Assembly (NCBI GenBank): GCA_031290725.1
Contig: JAITMZ010000101.1
Location: 1 to 8,697, forward strand
Direction: 5' to 3'
DNA from: Spirochaetaceae bacterium
GTDB taxonomy: Bacteria > Spirochaetota > Spirochaetia > Treponematales > Treponemataceae
Length of the DNA stretch: 8,697 nucleotides
The notes beneath the pieces were generated by a model. The model searched no databases, was not told where the DNA came from, and was given only the letters and a program-made list of their open reading frames with translations. The translations under genes were made by a program, and so were the position numbers. Below, one piece after another: positions 6,042-8,697 of the stretch. Positions within the stretch are counted from its first letter, which is position 1, and each line of letters starts with the position of its first letter.

Positions 6042-6817
6042 GGAACCCTCCCTTTTTCGATAAATTCTTTGGTGAATATATCTTCCGAAAGGGAAGCGTC
6101 GTATTTCAGGGTATCCGGATCGACATAGATTGTGGTGGACGTTTGGGATGCCAGGGTGCTCATTTTTGTCACCGTGGCGGTGAGGCGTCCCTGGATTTCC
6201 TTTGTTTCAAGGACTTCCAAACGCTTGACCAGCGTTCCGTTTCCGTCGAACAGATCGATCCGGCTGGCCACCAGGGTACCTTTGTCTATCCAGGAAATCA
6301 TCTTTGAATACTGGTATTCCTTGTCCCGGGGGCTGGACTCCACCACATGACAGGCCCGACCGGCAAGGGATTCCTCCGGAAGCAGCCGGTGGGTGTCCGC
6401 ATCGGTGCTCCGGTCCGCCGAAGAAATGTCGTCCAGGGAAAAATCAGTGGCCACAAAAGCATCGGTCCCCTGGCGTCCCATAACTTGACGGGCAGCTTTC
6501 CGGGCAGGCAAATAAAGCCACCGAAGATCGGGTTTTCCAGGATTTTTCAAGGTGAGAAAGCGCGTTCCCGCCACCCCCGCAGGCTTCAGTACCACCACCA
6601 CGGCACTCTTTCCCATGGGGCTGTCCCTGGAATATTGTTCGATGATCCGCTCACTGGCGGAACCCTTTTTAGTGGTGACCACCATGCGGTTCCGGGAAAA
6701 CACCGTGTCCGCCTGGATGCGGTTCCGGGATGCATCCACGATTGCCGCCGCATCCTGGGCCATAATGGCGGCAGCGGCACCCAGCAGCAGTACGGCGAAA
6801 AATGTGCGTTTGTTCAT
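6038..6817 (-). CDS. LolA-like outer-membrane lipoprotein-sorting protein
   Basis: This 259-residue protein belongs to the COG2834-type family of periplasmic LolA-fold proteins thought to carry lipids or lipoproteins across the periplasm. The signal peptide is M-N-K-R-T-F-F plus a hydrophobic core, ending A-M-A at 18-20. Family motifs are T-R-F-L (85-88), W-L-Y-L-P-A-R-K-A-A-R (100-110), D-A-F-V-A-T-D-F-S-L-D-D (119-130), L-A-G-R-A-C-H-V-V-E (151-160) and the C-terminal F-T-K-E-F-I-E-K-G (248-256). The frame stays open upstream to 6886, but I chose the ATG at 6817-6815. It has AAGGAG 7 bases upstream and begins the signal peptide, and the longer version would run through the predicted promoter at 6837-6865. 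It overlaps the barrel gene by 4 bases. Both probably serve one envelope transport route whose inner-membrane pump lies elsewhere (inference). Confidence 0.85.
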   Translation of the reverse strand: MNKRTFFAVLLLGAAAAIMAQDAAAIVDASRNRIQADTVFSRNRMVVTTKKGSASERIIEQYSRDSPMGKSAVVVVLKPAGVAGTRFLTLKNPGKPDLRWLYLPARKAARQVMGRQGTDAFVATDFSLDDISSADRSTDADTHRLLPEESLAGRACHVVESSPRDKEYQYSKMISWIDKGTLVASRIDLFDGNGTLVKRLEVLETKEIQGRLTATVTKMSTLASQTSTTIYVDPDTLKYDASLSEDIFTKEFIEKGRVP

Positions 6818-6836
6818 TGCGTTGCTCCTTGCGGGT

Positions 6837-6865
6837 ATGATAGCATAAATCGCGGCGAGTGTAAA
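6837..6865 (-). promoter_or_regulatory. Predicted sigma70 promoter of the LolA-like/barrel operon
   Basis: Read on the minus strand: TTTACA (6865-6860), a 17-base spacer, then TATCAT (6842-6837) preceded by TGC (extended -10). Both hexamers are 5/6 matches. The expected start is near 6830, just at the AAGGAG ribosome-binding site (6830-6825). The leader is therefore very short, and the start at 6817 is confirmed over the longer alternative. Confidence 0.72.
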
Positions 6866-6896
6866 GAGCAAGTGTTTGAAGCCCACCTGTTATGCA

Positions 6897-6985
6897 GGGG
6901 CGAGGACGTTCAAGGCCACGCCCGCCCGCTCCCTTCCCCAGAACCCGTGCAGCGTTTACAGTGGGCGCGGCCTTCCCGGCGCCCC
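6897..6985. other. 89-base nested inverted repeat between divergent genes
   Basis: The inner arms are 12 bases, 6912-6923 and 6963-6974, with 11 of 12 pairs and a 39-base loop. The outer arms are GGGGCG (6897-6902) and CGCCCC (6980-6985). On the plus strand the one inner mismatch is A6918 opposite C6968. On the minus strand the same position is a U-G wobble, so an RNA would pair fully only in that orientation. The element is very GC-rich, lies between the two predicted divergent promoters and ends next to the arfB -35. It carries no convincing gene. Whether it is a small RNA, a protein-binding dyad or a repeat element cannot be told here. Confidence 0.55.
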
Positions 6986-6987
6986 AT

Positions 6988-7016
6988 TTGCGATTCATGA
7001 GAAAAAACAGTATTAT
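6988..7016 (+). promoter_or_regulatory. Predicted promoter of arfB giving a leaderless mRNA
   Basis: TTGCGA (6988-6993, 4/6), a 17-base spacer and TATTAT (7011-7016, 5/6). Seven bases after the -10 falls at 7023, the A of the arfB ATG. No Shine-Dalgarno sequence precedes that ATG, consistent with a leaderless transcript. Confidence 0.55.
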
Positions 7017-7022
7017 TGCTAC

Positions 7023-7442
7023 ATGGACACTCAAAAATTACATCAATCCCTATTAAACGCTTCCGGCGTCAGTTACTCGCGGTCGGGCGGGCCGGGAGGG
7101 CAGAACGTCAACAAAGTGAACACCAAAGTTACGCTGCGATTGAAACTCAACGCATTAGAAGGATTAACCGAATCTGAATATGCAAGACTGAAAACAACCC
7201 TTGCTTCCCGGTTGTCTTTGGACGGCGAAGAATTGGTCATCCAATCTGATGAAGAACGCTTGCAATCAAGGAACGAAGAAATCGGATTTGAACGAATGGA
7301 ACGGTTAATTGTTTCATCCGCCCGGCTTCCCAAAAAACGGCGGCCAACAAAACCCACAAAAGCCTCGAAAGAGGAACGATTGAAAAAAAAGAAATTACAT
7401 GGGCTTGCCAAAGTAGACCGGCAAAAAAGTGATGATGAGTAA
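7023..7442 (+). CDS. arfB: Alternative ribosome-rescue factor ArfB (peptidyl-tRNA hydrolase)
   Basis: This 139-residue protein matches ArfB/YaeJ (mitochondrial ICT1), which enters ribosomes stalled at the end of a broken mRNA and hydrolyses the peptidyl-tRNA. The catalytic loop is intact: R20-S-G-G-P-G25-G26-Q27-N-V-N-K-V-N-T-K. The basic C-terminal tail that threads into the empty mRNA channel is present from about residue 106 (K-K-R-R-P-T-K-P-T-K, then K-K-K-K-L-H-G). The length is nearly identical to the E. coli protein (140). The frame is open upstream to 6876, but only the ATG at 7023 gives the normal N-terminus. GC content over much of the gene is near 40%, against about 58% in the response regulator gene downstream, with many AAA, GAA and TTG codons. 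This suggests acquisition from a lower-GC donor. It is monocistronic and divergent from the LolA-like operon. Confidence 0.94.
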   Translation: MDTQKLHQSLLNASGVSYSRSGGPGGQNVNKVNTKVTLRLKLNALEGLTESEYARLKTTLASRLSLDGEELVIQSDEERLQSRNEEIGFERMERLIVSSARLPKKRRPTKPTKASKEERLKKKKLHGLAKVDRQKSDDE

Positions 7443-7501
7443 TCAACAACCTCATTGCAAGCAGCGGCGTATGAAACCCTCGCCTTGAAGCAAAAAAAGA
7501 T

Positions 7502-7560
7502 TTGACCTATTTGACGGAATCCCTCTTTCATAAACACCGGGTATTCGTTATACTATACCC
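7502..7560. promoter_or_regulatory. Candidate operator sites upstream of the response regulator
   Basis: Two signals are visible. TTGAC occurs twice with a 9-base period (7502-7506 and 7511-7515), a spacing near that of OmpR-family direct-repeat boxes. GGGTAT (7539-7544) and ATACCC (7555-7560) form a dyad around the -10. Either could be an autoregulatory site; both are short and could be chance. Confidence 0.3.
7527..7554 (+). promoter_or_regulatory. Possible promoter of the two-component operon
   Basis: TTCATA (7527-7532, 4/6), a 16-base spacer and TATACT (7549-7554, 5/6) sit upstream of GGAGG (7563-7567), which is 5 bases before the response regulator ATG. Expected start is near 7561, so the leader is about a dozen bases. 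The -35 is weak, suggesting activator dependence. Confidence 0.45.
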
Positions 7561-7572
7561 CTGGAGGCTGCC

Positions 7573-8244
7573 ATGATCACCATCCTCGTCGTGGAAGACG
7601 ACGCAAAACTCAACAAAATCGTCTGTGCCCACCTGAACGAACAGGGCTACAACGCCGTTCCTTGTCAGGGCGCGCTGGAAGCCTTTGACAAAATGATCGA
7701 CACCAAGGCCGACCTCATCATTTCCGACATCATGATGCCCGAAATCGACGGCTTCAGGTTTGCCTCCCTGGTGCGGGAGCAGAACACGGTGATTCCCATC
7801 CTGTTCATGACGGCCCGGGACGACATATCCGCCAAGCAAAAGGGCTTCCGCATCGGCATCGACGACTACATGGTGAAACCCGTGGATATGGAGGAACTGA
7901 CGCTGCGAATCGGGGCGCTCCTCCGGCGGGCGAACATCGCCAACGAGAAAAAGCTCGTGGCGGGCAGCCTCACCCTGAATGCGGACGAGCGGAGCGCCGA
8001 GCTTGCGGGCATTCCCGTGCCCCTGACGGTCAAGGAGTTCGACGTGCTGTTCAAGCTCCTGTCCTACCCCAAGAAGACATTCACCCGCAATCAGCTCATG
8101 GACGACATTTGGGGCCTGGAAACCAACACCACCACCCGCTCGGTGGACGTGTACATCACCAAACTGCGGGAGAAATTCGCCCCCTGCCCGGACTTCGAGA
8201 TTATCACGGTGCACGGGCTGGGTTACAAGGCGGTGCTGAAATGA
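7573..8244 (+). CDS. OmpR/PhoB-family response regulator
   Basis: This 223-residue protein is a DNA-binding response regulator. The receiver domain (about 1-118) has E8-D9-D10, the phosphorylated Asp52 in I-S-D-I-M-M-P, Thr80 in F-M-T-A-R and Lys102 in M-V-K-P. The winged-helix effector domain (about 127-223) ends with R-S-V-D-V-Y-I-T-K-L-R-E-K and V-H-G-L-G-Y-K-A-V, the usual recognition-helix and wing segments. All phosphorylation residues are intact, so it should be functional. The start has GGAGG 5 bases upstream. Its stop overlaps the kinase start (ATGA), so the pair is translationally coupled. The target genes probably include its own operon and possibly genes beyond the right edge; the stimulus is unknown. 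Confidence 0.95.
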   Translation: MITILVVEDDAKLNKIVCAHLNEQGYNAVPCQGALEAFDKMIDTKADLIISDIMMPEIDGFRFASLVREQNTVIPILFMTARDDISAKQKGFRIGIDDYMVKPVDMEELTLRIGALLRRANIANEKKLVAGSLTLNADERSAELAGIPVPLTVKEFDVLFKLLSYPKKTFTRNQLMDDIWGLETNTTTRSVDVYITKLREKFAPCPDFEIITVHGLGYKAVLK

Positions 8245-8697
8245 AGACAAACGCGCCGAAGCCGCCGCAGAAGGAAAAAGACCGCCGCATCACCGCCAGA
8301 CCCTCATGGATAAAGGACTATCTTCTGCTGTTCCTCGCCATGGCGGCGTTCAATGGCCTTCACATGACCATTTATCAAAACTTTGTGCAGCGGGATATGG
8401 TGGAAACAAATACCCAGCTTGTTATAAACATTCTGATGGGGTATGTGTTTTTCATCACGGCGATTGTCACCGCCATTATCGCCCTTGTGCGGCATCTGTC
8501 CTGGAGCCGCCCCATGCGGCGCTTGAGCGAAGCGGCCCGGAAGGCGGCGAAAGGTGATTTCTCCGTCCGCATAGCGCCCCTCCGCAAAGACGGCAAGAAG
8601 GATTTCGTGGAAGTGATGTTCGACGACTTCAACACGATGATCGAGGAGATCGCCAGCATCGAGACCCTGAAAAGCGATTTTATCGCCAATGTGTCCC
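8241..8697 (+). CDS. Sensor histidine kinase, N-terminal part (3' end outside window)
   Basis: The first 152 codons of the partner kinase are present and the frame is open at the window end. A basic N-terminal tail (1-24) precedes two membrane spans at about 27-48 and 62-84, with only about 13-15 residues between them. There is thus essentially no extracytoplasmic sensor domain. A HAMP linker follows (about 85-140, with R-P-M-R-R-L-S-E-A-A and A-K-G-D-F-S-V-R-I). The dimerisation/phosphoacceptor helix begins L-K-S-D-F-I-A-N-V-S, with the phosphorylated His expected at codon 153, whose first base is the last base of the window. This layout is like intramembrane-sensing kinases that detect membrane or cell-wall stress, often through a partner transporter. 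The start overlaps the regulator stop by 4 bases. Confidence 0.92.
   Translation, partial: MKTNAPKPPQKEKDRRITARPSWIKDYLLLFLAMAAFNGLHMTIYQNFVQRDMVETNTQLVINILMGYVFFITAIVTAIIALVRHLSWSRPMRRLSEAARKAAKGDFSVRIAPLRKDGKKDFVEVMFDDFNTMIEEIASIETLKSDFIANVS

Noticed and set aside
6818..6886. Upstream extension of the LolA-like gene by 23 residues with a hydrophobic N-terminus
   Set aside because: The extension would cross a strong predicted promoter (6837-6865). The internal ATG at 6817 has AAGGAG at ideal spacing and starts a normal signal peptide.
6876..7022. Upstream extension of arfB by 49 residues
   Set aside because: ArfB proteins are about 140 residues, and the extension has no family similarity and overlaps the inverted repeat.
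7458..7500. Possible terminator after arfB (GGCG/CGCC hairpin)
   Set aside because: The stem is only 4 bp with bulges, and it is followed by an A run, not a T run, on the arfB strand.
7528..8250. 240-codon minus-strand frame opposite the response regulator
   Set aside because: Every response-regulator key residue is encoded on the plus strand; the antisense frame is His/Val-rich with no motif.

Overview
The window looks like chromosomal DNA from a GC-rich (roughly 55-60% by eye) diderm bacterium. It is most likely a spirochaete of the Treponema group. The evidence is a loose-lipobox lipoprotein, several exported proteins with no obvious relatives outside that group, and an outer-membrane barrel paired with a LolA-like periplasmic protein. 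The taxonomic call is inference only: the window has no rRNA or other marker gene.

Layout, left to right. (1) On the plus strand: the 3' end of efp (elongation factor P), an almost abutting GH18-fold lipoprotein, and a small exported protein of unknown function. (2) A convergent gap of about 150 bases with repeat-like and terminator-like sequence. (3) A two-gene minus-strand operon: a membrane-anchored beta-propeller-like protein, then an exported M23/LytM-fold protein that has lost its zinc ligands. (4) A divergent promoter region of 49 bases shared with cdd (cytidine deaminase). (5) A second convergent gap holding another copy of a short repeat. (6) A two-gene minus-strand operon with overlapping genes: a LolA-like outer-membrane lipoprotein-sorting protein, then a predicted outer-membrane beta-barrel. 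(7) A divergent region with an 89-base nested inverted repeat. (8) An AT-richer arfB (ribosome rescue). (9) A two-component system: an OmpR-type response regulator overlapping by 4 bases a histidine kinase cut off by the window end.

Most of the window is therefore envelope biology: a cell-wall-type glycosidase fold, a dead LytM with its propeller partner, a LolA-like/porin pair, and a membrane-sensing two-component system. Housekeeping genes (efp, cdd, arfB) lie between. I see no CRISPR array, transposase, tRNA, rRNA, phage gene or defence system.

The most interesting points are the propeller plus catalytically dead LytM operon, the interlocked cdd/propeller promoters that predict a nearly leaderless mRNA, the atypical arfB with a predicted leaderless start next to a long dyad, and a 20-base repeat present at both convergent gene ends. 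None of these is clearly a new system. The first is the best candidate for undescribed biology.
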